NCBI RefSeq assembly: GCF_003660105.1
Contig: NZ_CP032823.1
Span: forward strand, 992,001-1,056,000
DNA: 64,000 bases
Direction of reading: 5' to 3'
DNA from: Aliarcobacter cryaerophilus ATCC 43158
GTDB lineage: Bacteria; Campylobacterota; Campylobacteria; Campylobacterales; Arcobacteraceae
The notes under the pieces are model-generated. The model was given only the letters and a program-made list of their open reading frames with translations, ran no database searches and had not been told where the DNA came from. This document shows positions 25,345 through 33,892 of the stretch, piece after piece. Positions within the stretch are counted from its first letter, which is position 1. The number at the start of each line of letters is the position of its first letter. The position numbers and the translations under genes are program-made.

Positions 25345-26712
25345 ATGATAGATTATGAAAAATTTGTAAAATATTCAAAACCAGGTCCAAGATATACTTC
25401 ATATCCAACTGCACCTGAGTTTAGTGAAAATTTTAAACAAGAAGATTTAAAAGATTTTTATAAAAAACAAGATAAAAATAGAGCTTTGTCTTTATATATT
25501 CATCTTCCTTTTTGTAGAAGTGCCTGTTACTTTTGTGGTTGTAATACGATATTTACATCAAAAGAGGATAAGAAAACAAGATATATTGACTATCTAAAAA
25601 AAGAGTTAAATATCTTAAAGAATAACTTAAATACATCTAGAGTTGTAACACAAATGCACTTTGGTGGAGGAACTCCTACATATTTTTCACCGCAACAATT
25701 AGAAGATGTTATAAAATCTATAAAAACCATTTTTCCAAATTTTAGTAGTGATGCTGAAATATCTTGTGAGGTTGATCCAAGATACTTTACAAAAGAGCAT
25801 ATGGATGTTTTAAAAGCTGGTGGGTTTAATCGTCTTAGTTTTGGAGTTCAAGATTTAGATGAAACTGTTCAAAAAACAATTCATAGGATTCAACCTTTTG
25901 AACTAACTTTAAATGTAATAAATATAGCAAGAGATGCTGGTATTAAATCTATAAATACAGATTTAATCTACGGTTTGCCTCACCAAACAAAAGAGAGTTT
26001 CAAAAAAACTTTGGAAAAAATGCTAACACTAAATGTAGATAGATTTGCAGTATTTAACTATGCACATGTTCCTTGGCTTATGAAAACTATGAGAAAATTT
26101 GATGAAACAACTTTTCCAACTCCAAATGTAAAACTTGAAATGTTAAAAGACACAATAGACTTTTTTACATCAAATGGATACAAAATGGTTGGAATGGATC
26201 ACTTCGCAAAACCAGAAGATGAACTATTTAAAGCAATAAAAAAAGGTGAATTACATAGAAATTTTCAAGGATATACAACAAAAGGTGGAGCAGATTTAAT
26301 AGGAATTGGTGTTACTTCCATAGGAAATGGTGTAGATTATTATGCACAAAATTTTAAAGATTTAAATGAATGGGAAGAAGCTATTGATAATGGAGATCTA
26401 CCTGTGTTTAAAGGTTATAGATTAAGTGATGACGATATTCTTAGACAATATGTAATTATGGAACTTATGAGTAATTTCTCTTTAAATATAAAAAAAGTTG
26501 AAGAAGAGTTTAAAATAGATTTCAAAGACTATTTTAGTGATGCACTAGAATCTTTAAAAGAGTTTGAAGATGCAGAACTTCTTAAAATATATGATGATAG
26601 AATTGAAGTTTCTCAAACAGGAACTATGCTAATTAGAAATATTTGTATGCCTTTTGATGCTTACTTAAATAAAATTCCGGAAGATAAAAGAAGATTTTCC
26701 AAAACAATTTAA
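25345..26712 (+). CDS. hemN: Oxygen-independent coproporphyrinogen III oxidase
   Basis: A 455-residue radical SAM enzyme. The N-terminal block K12-P-G-P-R-Y-T-S-Y-P-T (residues 12-22) is diagnostic of true HemN. The cluster motif is C57-x3-C61-x2-C64, with C66 just after (C-Y-F-C-G-C). HemN decarboxylates two propionates of coproporphyrinogen III in heme synthesis without O2, which suits a microaerophile. It follows argF with no spacer. A hairpin with a T-run lies 16 bases after the stop. Confidence 0.94.
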   Translation: MIDYEKFVKYSKPGPRYTSYPTAPEFSENFKQEDLKDFYKKQDKNRALSLYIHLPFCRSACYFCGCNTIFTSKEDKKTRYIDYLKKELNILKNNLNTSRVVTQMHFGGGTPTYFSPQQLEDVIKSIKTIFPNFSSDAEISCEVDPRYFTKEHMDVLKAGGFNRLSFGVQDLDETVQKTIHRIQPFELTLNVINIARDAGIKSINTDLIYGLPHQTKESFKKTLEKMLTLNVDRFAVFNYAHVPWLMKTMRKFDETTFPTPNVKLEMLKDTIDFFTSNGYKMVGMDHFAKPEDELFKAIKKGELHRNFQGYTTKGGADLIGIGVTSIGNGVDYYAQNFKDLNEWEEAIDNGDLPVFKGYRLSDDDILRQYVIMELMSNFSLNIKKVEEEFKIDFKDYFSDALESLKEFEDAELLKIYDDRIEVSQTGTMLIRNICMPFDAYLNKIPEDKRRFSKTI

Positions 26713-26727
26713 ATTATTTTATTAAAT

Positions 26728-26752
26728 AAATGGGCTTTTTGTCCATTTTTTT
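26728..26752 (+). terminator. Rho-independent terminator after hemN
   Basis: An 8-base stem AAATGGGC/GTCCATTT (one G-T pair) with a T5 loop, followed by four further T residues. It sits 16 bases past the hemN stop and should end the argF-hemN transcript. Confidence 0.7.
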
Positions 26753-26800
26753 AAGCAAACTTTTAATAAAAATTAAGTTTAATCTTACTACACAATTTCA

Positions 26801-26819
26801 ATGGTGCTTATAGCACCAT
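26801..26819. promoter_or_regulatory. Perfect 7+7 inverted repeat before the relaxase-like gene
   Basis: ATGGTGC and GCACCAT are separated by TTATA. The repeat ends 17 bases before the ATG at 26837 and just upstream of the AGGGGA ribosome-binding site. The G+C content of the arms stands out from the AT-rich surroundings, and no T-run follows. An operator or a 5' UTR hairpin is possible; which of the two cannot be decided from sequence. Confidence 0.45.
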
Positions 26820-26836
26820 AACATATAGGGGAAAAT

Positions 26837-27865
26837 ATGGTGAAAGCTTCTTTTAGTGTAGGAAAATTAACACAACACTCACAATCACACATAAATAGAG
26901 AAAATGGTTTAAACTATGCTGTAGTTGAAAATTCAAGAGCTAATAGTTTTAATAAATATTATGAATACGATGATTTTTTGCAAAAAGCAAAAGATAGGTA
27001 CAAAGAACAAGTAAAACAAAATATGCAAAATAGTGCTATTCTTAATATATTTCAAGAAGCCATTATTTCAATAGAAGGGCATCATACATCAGAAGATATT
27101 TTAGATCTATTTTTTGAATTAAAACAAAAATATGGTGGTCACGAATTAATATCTCTAGCAATTCATAAAGATGAAGGCTATTTCACAAAAAATAATCAAT
27201 ACTTTTATCCACATAAAAACATATTAAAAAAAGAAGATAATAACTGGTATATAACTCAAGATGGATTAAATGGAAAAAGACTTGAAGATTTTTCTATAAA
27301 AGTAGATATTTCAGAATTTTCTACTGTTTTAACTACTCATGCACATGCTGTTTTTTCAATGTTTGACTTCTCTCTAGGAAGAAATGCAAGAATGCAAAAA
27401 AAAGATATGATGGAGAGATTAAAGTTTGTAGCAACTTTATTAAAAATGGATTACTCTTTACAAAAATTGAACAAAATTTCAAATAATGACACAAATATTG
27501 ATTTAAAAGATAGCAGCGTAACAGATTTAGATAGTCAAGTGACACTTAGAAATTCAAATTTAATAGATATAAACACTCAATTTAGAGCAAAAGAATTAGA
27601 GCTAGAAGAAGTAATTTCAAAACTAAGAGTAAAACAAGCTATGTTAAGTGATATTTTAATAAAAATCTCTCAAAAAGAGATTATATTGGATGAGTTAAAT
27701 ACTCAAATGTTTATAAAAGAAGAAGATTTAGATAATCTTTCAAATATTATATCTATAAAAAATACGACTATAAATAATCTAAATCTAACAATAAAACAAA
27801 AAGAGTTTAAAATAGAGGAACTAGATAGTAAAATCTATGGAAGAAGTCAAACTATGGCTATCTAA
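26837..27865 (+). CDS. MobV-like relaxase-domain protein with C-terminal 14-residue repeats
   Basis: A 342-residue protein. The N-terminal part (1-205) has features of plasmid mobilisation/recombination (MobV/Pre) proteins: H18-I-N-R21-E-N, the block I-H110-K-D112-E113, and T-H168-A-H170-A-V-F. In MobV these residues, in the form HxDE...HxH, bind the metal at the nicking site. Here 54 residues separate the two halves, unlike the tight HxDExxPHxH of typical MobV. Residues 221-332 are eight 14-residue repeats of coiled-coil type. ATG is preceded by AGGGGAA. No other mobilisation gene, oriT-like element or IS is nearby, so it may be a domesticated remnant or a cytoplasmic protein reusing the fold. 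Family call is tentative. Confidence 0.6.
   Translation: MVKASFSVGKLTQHSQSHINRENGLNYAVVENSRANSFNKYYEYDDFLQKAKDRYKEQVKQNMQNSAILNIFQEAIISIEGHHTSEDILDLFFELKQKYGGHELISLAIHKDEGYFTKNNQYFYPHKNILKKEDNNWYITQDGLNGKRLEDFSIKVDISEFSTVLTTHAHAVFSMFDFSLGRNARMQKKDMMERLKFVATLLKMDYSLQKLNKISNNDTNIDLKDSSVTDLDSQVTLRNSNLIDINTQFRAKELELEEVISKLRVKQAMLSDILIKISQKEIILDELNTQMFIKEEDLDNLSNIISIKNTTINNLNLTIKQKEFKIEELDSKIYGRSQTMAI
27497..27832 (+). repeat. Eight tandem degenerate 42-base units within the relaxase-like gene
   Basis: Residues 221-332 divide without gaps into eight 14-residue units. Position 4 is Lys or Arg in every unit, and positions 1, 8, 11 and 12 are mostly Ile, Leu or Val. Examples are VTLRNSNLIDINTQ and ISQKEIILDELNTQ. 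At the DNA level the 42-base units have diverged, so this is an old protein-level repeat rather than a recent expansion. Confidence 0.7.
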
Positions 27866-27975
27866 AATTAAAATATCTTTGTTTATTAAAGCTTAATTTA
27901 AATTAGCAATTATCAGATTGCTATAAATCTTCTCTTTTACTTATACTTTCACTATCTTATTTTAAGGAGAGAAAA

Positions 27976-29148
27976 ATGGATAGAAAAGTATCTAATATTT
28001 TACCACCAATAATAGCTGGTTTAATTTCAGTTATTGTTAATTATGGTGGAACTTTTATTCTTATATTTCAAGCAGCACAAATGGCAGGATTAAATCCTGA
28101 ACAAACTGCTTCTTGGGTCTGGTCTATATCTATTGGTGTTGGAATTACTGGAATAATTCTAAGTTGGTATACAAAAGAACCAATAATAACTGCTTGGAGT
28201 ACACCAGCTGCTGCATTTTTAGTAACCGCTATTGCAACTGTTTCTTACTCTGAAGCTATTGGAGCATATATATTATCTGCTTTTGCTTTTTTTATTTTAG
28301 GTTTATCTGGGTATTTTGGAAAATTAATTCGTCTAATTCCTTCTGGAATTGCATCTGGTTTATTAGCTGGAATATTATTACAATTTGGAATTTCTGCTTT
28401 TACAAATATGACAATTAACCCTATTTTAGCAATTTCACTATTTTTTATTTATCTTATTACAAAAAGATTTTCTGCTAGATATGCTATTGTTACTGTTTTA
28501 ATATTTGGATTTATAATATTAACTATACAATCCCAAATTAACTTTTCTAATATTGAATTAAAACTAGCATATCCAATATTTACAGAACCTACTTTTTCAC
28601 TCAATGCAACACTAAGTATTGCTTTACCACTATTTCTGATAACATTAACTGGACAATATATGCCAGGACTTTTAATACTTAAAAATGATGGTTTTAAAAC
28701 AGAAGCAAAACCTATTTTAGCAGTTACTGGTTTTGGGTCAATTTTAATGGCTCCTTTTGGTTCACATGCTTTTTGTTTATCTTCAATAACCTCTGCAATT
28801 TGTACAGGTAAAGAGTCCCATGAAAATCCAAAAAAAAGATATATAGCTGGTGTTGCAGCAGGAATATTTTATATATTAGTTGGTATTTTTGGGCTTACAC
28901 TTGCAGCTTTATTTGCCGCTTTTCCAGCAACATTTATTAGCTCTTTAGCTGGACTTGCTTTGTTAAGTACAATAGCAACAAGTCTTACAAATGCAATGAG
29001 TGATGTTGACACTAGAGAAGCTGCTTTTATAACATTTTTAGCAACAGCAGCAAATATAAATTTATTTGGAATTGGTGGTGCATTTTGGGGATTAGTTTTA
29101 GGTCTAATTTCATACTTTGTATTAAATTGGAGATTATCAAATAAGTAG
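27976..29148 (+). CDS. BenE-family benzoate/H+ symporter-like permease
   Basis: A 390-residue integral membrane protein with 10-12 hydrophobic segments. It resembles the BenE family within the nucleobase/anion transporter fold: an N-terminal I-x-x-G-L-I-S, GPF-type loops replaced by APFGSHAF near 256-263, and glycine-rich helices. The family name comes from benzoate uptake in Acinetobacter, but no benzoate genes are nearby, so the substrate is unknown. AAGGAG lies 8 bases before the ATG. The gene ends at a strong hairpin facing the PNPOx-like gene. Confidence 0.82.
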   Translation: MDRKVSNILPPIIAGLISVIVNYGGTFILIFQAAQMAGLNPEQTASWVWSISIGVGITGIILSWYTKEPIITAWSTPAAAFLVTAIATVSYSEAIGAYILSAFAFFILGLSGYFGKLIRLIPSGIASGLLAGILLQFGISAFTNMTINPILAISLFFIYLITKRFSARYAIVTVLIFGFIILTIQSQINFSNIELKLAYPIFTEPTFSLNATLSIALPLFLITLTGQYMPGLLILKNDGFKTEAKPILAVTGFGSILMAPFGSHAFCLSSITSAICTGKESHENPKKRYIAGVAAGIFYILVGIFGLTLAALFAAFPATFISSLAGLALLSTIATSLTNAMSDVDTREAAFITFLATAANINLFGIGGAFWGLVLGLISYFVLNWRLSNK

Positions 29149-29156
29149 AAGATATA

Positions 29157-29200
29157 AAAAATATCCAAAAATATAAATATTTATATTTTGGATATTTACA
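29157..29200. terminator. Bidirectional hairpin between benE and PNPOx-like genes
   Basis: A long inverted repeat (about 29159-29178 with 29179-29197) built on AAATATCC and GGATATTT, with one unpaired base, lies between two convergent genes. It is flanked by A-rich sequence on the left and T-containing sequence on the right. Confidence 0.65.
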
Positions 29201-29204
29201 TAAA

Positions 29205-29807
29205 CTATTTTTTATAAATTTCCATCACTTTTATAGTCTCATTATCTATTTGTGAATTTCTATTTTTTAATTTTTCTAAAAATTTGCTTTTTCTCTCTTC
29301 ATTTAAGTTTTGCCCTACTTTTATTTTACAACTTTGAGCTTCAATCTTTAACTGAATAATTGCAGTTTTATCAATCATTTTTGTGTACATTGCTTTTTCA
29401 TAAGAAATTTCTTCAAAACTATCTTCATTTTGAAACTTTTTCATCAAAGCATTTAAAATATAAGCTTTTCTATCTCCGTCTTCTATAAAACTCAATTTTC
29501 CTTCCAGTAATACAGAAGCAAAAAATTGAGTTGCAGGACAAGCTGAAATTGTATAACTAAAATATGAAGGGATAAAAGAGTAAGGTTTTACTACTAAAAA
29601 AGCTGCATTTGAATTTGATTTTATGGCTTCAATCTTTTTTCCTTCTTTTGCTCCATGAAAATATATTGCATTTTTATATTGTACAAAATTTAAAGCTACG
29701 ACATAAGGTTTTCCCTCACTTATAAGACTTAAAGTTCCATATTCACAAGTTTGTAATATTTCATCTATACTATTTTTATCATTTATATTAAATTCATCTC
29801 TTCTCAT
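29205..29807 (-). CDS. Pyridoxamine 5'-phosphate oxidase-like (NimA-type) flavoprotein
   Basis: A 200-residue protein of the PNPOx-like split-barrel superfamily, close in layout to nitroimidazole-resistance NimA-type proteins: MRRDEF at the N-terminus, G-T-L-S-L-I-S-E-G-K-P-Y-V-V-A-L-N-F-V, and I-Y-F-H-G-A-K-E-G-K-K. These proteins bind flavin or heme and reduce small molecules; the natural substrate is unknown. It lies 8 bases downstream of the argD-like gene and may be on the same transcript. Confidence 0.8.
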   Translation of the reverse strand: MRRDEFNINDKNSIDEILQTCEYGTLSLISEGKPYVVALNFVQYKNAIYFHGAKEGKKIEAIKSNSNAAFLVVKPYSFIPSYFSYTISACPATQFFASVLLEGKLSFIEDGDRKAYILNALMKKFQNEDSFEEISYEKAMYTKMIDKTAIIQLKIEAQSCKIKVGQNLNEERKSKFLEKLKNRNSQIDNETIKVMEIYKK

Positions 29808-29815
29808 TTTTTACC

Positions 29816-30988
29816 TTATATTTTATTATAGTTTATAAGAACTTCTTTAAATCTATTAAACCCTTCTATTAGTTCTTTTTTTGAAATAATTATTGGTGGT
29901 AAAAATCTAATAATATTTTTTCCTGATTTTAAAATTAAAACACCATTTTTAAGTGCAAGATTTACTATATTACTTAAATCATTTTCATTTTTTAAAACAA
30001 GACCTTGCATAAATCCCCAACCATTTTTTTGTAAAAATATATTTGGATATTTATCTGTAAAATATTGTAAACAACTATTAAAATATTTTATATTTTCATC
30101 AAGTTTTCCACTATTTGAATATTTTTCTAAAATCTTTAGAACAACCTTACAAACTGTTGTTGAAAGATGATTTCCACCAAAAGTTGAACCATGATCACCA
30201 AAAGTAAAAACATCTTTAAAACTTGTCATCATAACACCTATTGGAATACCACTTGCTAAACCTTTTGCTAAAGTTACTATATCAGGTTTTATTCCAAAAT
30301 ATTGAGAAATCAAAAAATTCCCACTTCTATAAACTCCTGTTTGAACTTCATCTATTATCAAAAATAACTTCTTTTCTTTTAAAATTCTTTCAAGTCTTTG
30401 CACTTGAAAAATATCTTGCATAAAAATACCACCCTCACCTTGAATCAACTCTAACATAACACCAACCGTTGTATCATCAATCATATTAATAGCTTCATTT
30501 ATATCATTTGCATAAACAAATCCATCAGGATATGGAGCAAAATATTTATGTTTGTCTTCTTGTGCTGTTGCTTTTAAAGTTGCTATTGTTCTTCCATGAA
30601 AAGAGTTTTTAATAGTAATAATCTTATATTTAGGTGTTTTAAATGTCACATTTCCATATTTTCTAGCAAGTTTTATAGCAGTTTCATTTGCTTCTGCTCC
30701 ACTATTACAAAAAAAACACTGCATATCATAAGTACTTAATTCAACTATTTTTTTTGCACACTCTTCTTGCGGTTTTATACGATATATATTTGAAGTATGC
30801 AAAACTTTTTTTGCTTGTTTTTTTATTGTTTTTGCTACTTTTTTATTTGCATAACCTAAACTATTTACTCCAACTCCTGAAGCAAAATCTATATAATCTT
30901 TTTTATTTTTATCAAATAATAGAGATTTTTTACCTTTTATAAATTCAATATCTAATCGATTATATAAAGGTAATATATATTTATTCAT
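29816..30988 (-). CDS. argD: Acetylornithine aminotransferase
   Basis: A 390-residue class III PLP aminotransferase. It has F-C-N-S-G-A-E-A-N-E-T-A (PLP phosphate binding), D-E-V-Q-T-G-V-Y-R-S-G and the PLP lysine in T-L-A-K-G-L-A-S-G-I-P-I-G. The best match is ArgD of the arginine pathway; GABA or ornithine aminotransferases are close relatives, and the call relies on length and on this genome also carrying argF. It is 12 bases downstream of the MOSC gene in the same direction. Confidence 0.85.
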   Translation of the reverse strand: MNKYILPLYNRLDIEFIKGKKSLLFDKNKKDYIDFASGVGVNSLGYANKKVAKTIKKQAKKVLHTSNIYRIKPQEECAKKIVELSTYDMQCFFCNSGAEANETAIKLARKYGNVTFKTPKYKIITIKNSFHGRTIATLKATAQEDKHKYFAPYPDGFVYANDINEAINMIDDTTVGVMLELIQGEGGIFMQDIFQVQRLERILKEKKLFLIIDEVQTGVYRSGNFLISQYFGIKPDIVTLAKGLASGIPIGVMMTSFKDVFTFGDHGSTFGGNHLSTTVCKVVLKILEKYSNSGKLDENIKYFNSCLQYFTDKYPNIFLQKNGWGFMQGLVLKNENDLSNIVNLALKNGVLILKSGKNIIRFLPPIIISKKELIEGFNRFKEVLINYNKI

Positions 30989-31000
30989 AATTTTCCTTTT

Positions 31001-31702
31001 TTATGTATGATAAAAGCTAAATTGATTATCTTCATCTCCTAGCTCATATCTTTTTGTTAAAGAGTTTTTAAATTTATGCCCCAAATCTTCACAAGCTAAT
31101 GCTTCTTTTGTGAGATTTATATCAATTTTTGGCTCAACAATAATTTGATTTAATTTTTCAATAGTTAAATTAGGGTTTGTCCTTTGCTGTAAAATAACAT
31201 CATCATTTTGTGAAATTTGTCCCTCTTTTAAAACTTTTGCGTAAAATCCTGTCAAACCCGTTTCAAAAATAAATTTCGTCATATTGTTTTTTAAAGTATT
31301 TGCACTAAGTTTCCAACAAGGTTGCCTTGGTTGTGTTATTTGTACTTTTGCTTGACCAATTTTTAAGATATCTCCAACACAAATATCTTTTTCACAAATC
31401 TTATCAAGTATTAAGTTTTCTCCAAAAAACGCCATATTTGTCATATCAAAACTATTATCAAAAGAAGAACTTATTTTTTCGTAAGTTATACTTGAAAATA
31501 AAAATAACGCTTTATTAACTCCACCATGATGAACTAAATCTGCTTGAAAATCATCAACAAATCCAGTTTTTGTTAAATATGCTTTTGATACTGGATATTT
31601 TTTGATACCTGAAATCAACTCTTGCTTTTTTTGGTTTTCAAGTTGTGTTACAGTTACATTTCCAACTTTTACATATAATACATTTGATATTTTTGTAGCC
31701 AT
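31001..31702 (-). CDS. MOSC domain protein (YiiM-like)
   Basis: A 233-residue protein with a MOSC domain: G-F-V-D-D-x-Q-A-D-L-V-H-H-G-G-V-N-K-A at about 47-65 and the conserved Cys in Q-P-R-Q-P-C-W-K-L-S. A 3-alpha C-terminal region follows, as in E. coli YiiM. The family binds the molybdenum cofactor and, in YiiM, reduces 6-N-hydroxylaminopurine. MoeA in this window would help supply the cofactor. It is the first gene of a unit with argD-like and PNPOx-like genes. The 213 bases upstream (31703-31915) are AT-rich and hold its promoter and the ddh terminator. Confidence 0.83.
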   Translation of the reverse strand: MATKISNVLYVKVGNVTVTQLENQKKQELISGIKKYPVSKAYLTKTGFVDDFQADLVHHGGVNKALFLFSSITYEKISSSFDNSFDMTNMAFFGENLILDKICEKDICVGDILKIGQAKVQITQPRQPCWKLSANTLKNNMTKFIFETGLTGFYAKVLKEGQISQNDDVILQQRTNPNLTIEKLNQIIVEPKIDINLTKEALACEDLGHKFKNSLTKRYELGDEDNQFSFYHT

Positions 31703-31880
31703 TTTCTATACTCCAATTTTATATCTTGAAAGTATAGAAAAATGAATGAGTTTTTACAATCTGTTAATTGCTATTTTAATTTTAAAATTAAAAAATAATA
31801 ATTTTACATAAACAGATTAAAATTGTTATTAGGAATGTTATAAATATACTAAAAGATTAACTAAGTATTTAAAGAGTTAA

Positions 31881-31907
31881 TAAATTGAGACCAAAAGTCT
31901 CAATTTA
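31881..31907 (-). terminator. Terminator downstream of ddh
   Basis: A perfect 11-base inverted repeat (31881-31891 with 31897-31907, arms TAAATTGAGAC/GTCTCAATTTA) with a 5-base loop, 8 bases past the ddh stop on the minus strand. The following minus-strand sequence is only moderately T-rich. Confidence 0.6.
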
Positions 31908-31915
31908 AAATAATA

Positions 31916-32896
31916 TTATAAAAGTTCTTTTACTAAATCAGCTGATGATTTAGAAGATAGTAAAATTGGTGCTACATCAAATACTGTTTTAGCTCCAAAA
32001 TCACCTTTTAAAGACATTTTATATGTAGCTCTGGCATATGCCACAAGTACACTAGCAGTAAACTCAGGGTTACTATCAAGTTTTAAAGCATATTCAATTA
32101 CTTGATTTACACCTTGACTTGATTTTCCACTTCGTATTACAAATCCACCGTGAGGCATAGTGTTGTGATTTTTATCAAACTCTTCTTGGCTTATAAAATT
32201 TACTGTTGTATCATAAGGCTCAAAGTAGTTTGGCATTGTTTTTATTTCATTTTCTACTTTTTTCGCATCTGCTCCATCATTTAAAACTACAAAACACTCT
32301 CTAGAATGTTTTTCTTTTGTAGTTAAAGTAGGTCTTGCACCACTTCTTACTTTTTCAATAGCACTATTTGAAGGAATTGTATATTGAACACCATTTTTTA
32401 CACCCTCTACTCTTCTTATTGCATCTGAGTGTCCTTGACTTAATCCTTTCCCCCAAAATGTATAAGTATCTCCATCAGGAAGTAAAGCTTCTCCATATAT
32501 TCTATTTATAGAAAACATTCCTGGGTCCCAACCAACAGAAATCATTCCTATTTTTTTATTTTTTTGACAAGATTTATCAACACTTGCAAAATAAGCTGGA
32601 ATTTCAGCATGATTATCATAGCTATCTACTATATGAAAATGCTCTGCAAATTTTGGTCCTTGAATAGGTAAATCATCTTTTGAACCACCACATAAAATTA
32701 AAACATCGATCTTTTCTTTGAAATCTAAAATATTTTCTAAAGAAAATACAGGAGTATTTATTGTAGTCACACTTTTTGGGTCTCTTCTAGAAAAAACCGC
32801 TACTAAACTCATATCAGGATTTTTTGAAATAGAAAGCTCAACACCTCTTCCTAAATTCCCATATCCAACAATTGCAACTTTAATCTGATTATTCAT
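31916..32896 (-). CDS. ddh: meso-Diaminopimelate D-dehydrogenase
   Basis: A 326-residue NADP-dependent dehydrogenase that makes meso-diaminopimelate in one step from tetrahydrodipicolinate, ammonia and NADPH, bypassing the succinylase route to lysine and peptidoglycan precursors. I choose ATG 32896, with AAGGAG about 10 bases upstream. A longer in-frame reading to 33217 runs antisense into the ABC ATPase gene and is not credible. The Rossmann loop is G-Y-G-N-L-G-R-G, and SVGWDPGMFS, FWGKGLSQGHSDAIRR and MPHGGF match Ddh landmarks. The enzyme is patchily distributed in bacteria. Confidence 0.9.
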   Translation of the reverse strand: MNNQIKVAIVGYGNLGRGVELSISKNPDMSLVAVFSRRDPKSVTTINTPVFSLENILDFKEKIDVLILCGGSKDDLPIQGPKFAEHFHIVDSYDNHAEIPAYFASVDKSCQKNKKIGMISVGWDPGMFSINRIYGEALLPDGDTYTFWGKGLSQGHSDAIRRVEGVKNGVQYTIPSNSAIEKVRSGARPTLTTKEKHSRECFVVLNDGADAKKVENEIKTMPNYFEPYDTTVNFISQEEFDKNHNTMPHGGFVIRSGKSSQGVNQVIEYALKLDSNPEFTASVLVAYARATYKMSLKGDFGAKTVFDVAPILLSSKSSADLVKELL

Positions 32897-33042
32897 GCTA
32901 AACGCTCCTTTTGAAGTAGTAAGTTTTTTTGGTATGTAAGATATAACAAAAAAATTTCGGCAATATTTTACTATTAAAAAACTTAATAAAATAGTTAGTA
33001 GTGTTGTTGTAAAATGCCAATTATCCAATTTTAGGAGTAAAA

Positions 33043-33831
33043 ATGAATATAATAGAGTTCGAAAATATCGATGTTGGATATGATGAAAAAGTTGTTTTAA
33101 AAAATATAAATTTAAAGATAAAAAGTGGTGAACACTTTGCAATTTTAGGTGCAAATGGAAGTGGAAAATCAACTTTGATGAAACTAATACAATCTCAAAT
33201 CCATCCAAGACACACAAAAGAGTTTAAAAAAGAGATTTTTGGAAAAAGTAGATACTCAATTTTTGAATTAAAAAAAGAGTTAGGAATAATCACAAATGAT
33301 TTACACAACTATTTTGAAAAAGAAGGTGGATATTTATCTGGTTTTGAGGTAGTTTTAAGTGGATTTTATAGCTCAATAGGAATATTCACACATCAAGATT
33401 TTACAAAAGAGCAGATACAAAAAGCTCTTGAAGTTATTGATTTTTTAGAAATTATTGATTTAAAAGATAAAAAAGTATCATCTATGAGTACAGGACAACT
33501 TAGAAAATGTATCGTAGCTCGTGCTTTAATACACGATCCAAAAGCTTTTGTACTCGATGAACCAACTGTTGGACTTGATATAAAAGCACAAATAAATTTT
33601 ATAAAAATATTACAAAAAATATCACTAAAATCAACAATTATTTTAGTAACTCATCATCTTGAAGAGATATTTCCAGAGATAAAAAATGTAGCTTTAATTT
33701 ATAATAATACAATTTTTAAAATTGGCAAAAAGGAGAATATTTTAAATAGTGAAAATTTAAGCACAATTTTTGATATAAAAATTGAAGTAAAACAGAAAAA
33801 CAAAAGATACTATATTGAAACTATTTTATAA
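33043..33831 (+). CDS. Orphan ABC transporter ATP-binding protein
   Basis: A 262-residue ABC ATPase: Walker A G36-A-N-G-S-G-K-S-T44, an ABC signature STGQ in place of the more common SGGQ (S-S-M-S-T-G-Q-L-R-K), Walker B F-V-L-D-E-P-T, and a switch histidine in V-T-H-H-L-E-E-I. ATG follows TTTTAGGAGTAAAA. No permease or binding protein is adjacent, so it may serve a transporter elsewhere or be a stand-alone family member (ModF-like or YlmA-like). A divergent promoter region of 146 bases separates it from ddh. Confidence 0.85.
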   Translation: MNIIEFENIDVGYDEKVVLKNINLKIKSGEHFAILGANGSGKSTLMKLIQSQIHPRHTKEFKKEIFGKSRYSIFELKKELGIITNDLHNYFEKEGGYLSGFEVVLSGFYSSIGIFTHQDFTKEQIQKALEVIDFLEIIDLKDKKVSSMSTGQLRKCIVARALIHDPKAFVLDEPTVGLDIKAQINFIKILQKISLKSTIILVTHHLEEIFPEIKNVALIYNNTIFKIGKKENILNSENLSTIFDIKIEVKQKNKRYYIETIL

Positions 33832-33892
33832 TAAATTTATTTATCATTGTGCTATAATCTAAAAAAAAATATAAACAAAAGGAAAAAGAAAA

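Noticed and set aside
31774-31793. Perfect 20-base palindrome TTTTAATTTTAAAATTAAAA upstream of the MOSC gene
   Set aside because: It is made of A and T only; such palindromes are expected by chance in DNA this AT-rich, and nothing else supports an operator.
32897-33217. In-frame upstream extension of ddh
   Set aside because: It runs antisense to the ABC ATPase gene and its promoter, and a strong AAGGAG precedes ATG 32896, where the Rossmann fold begins.
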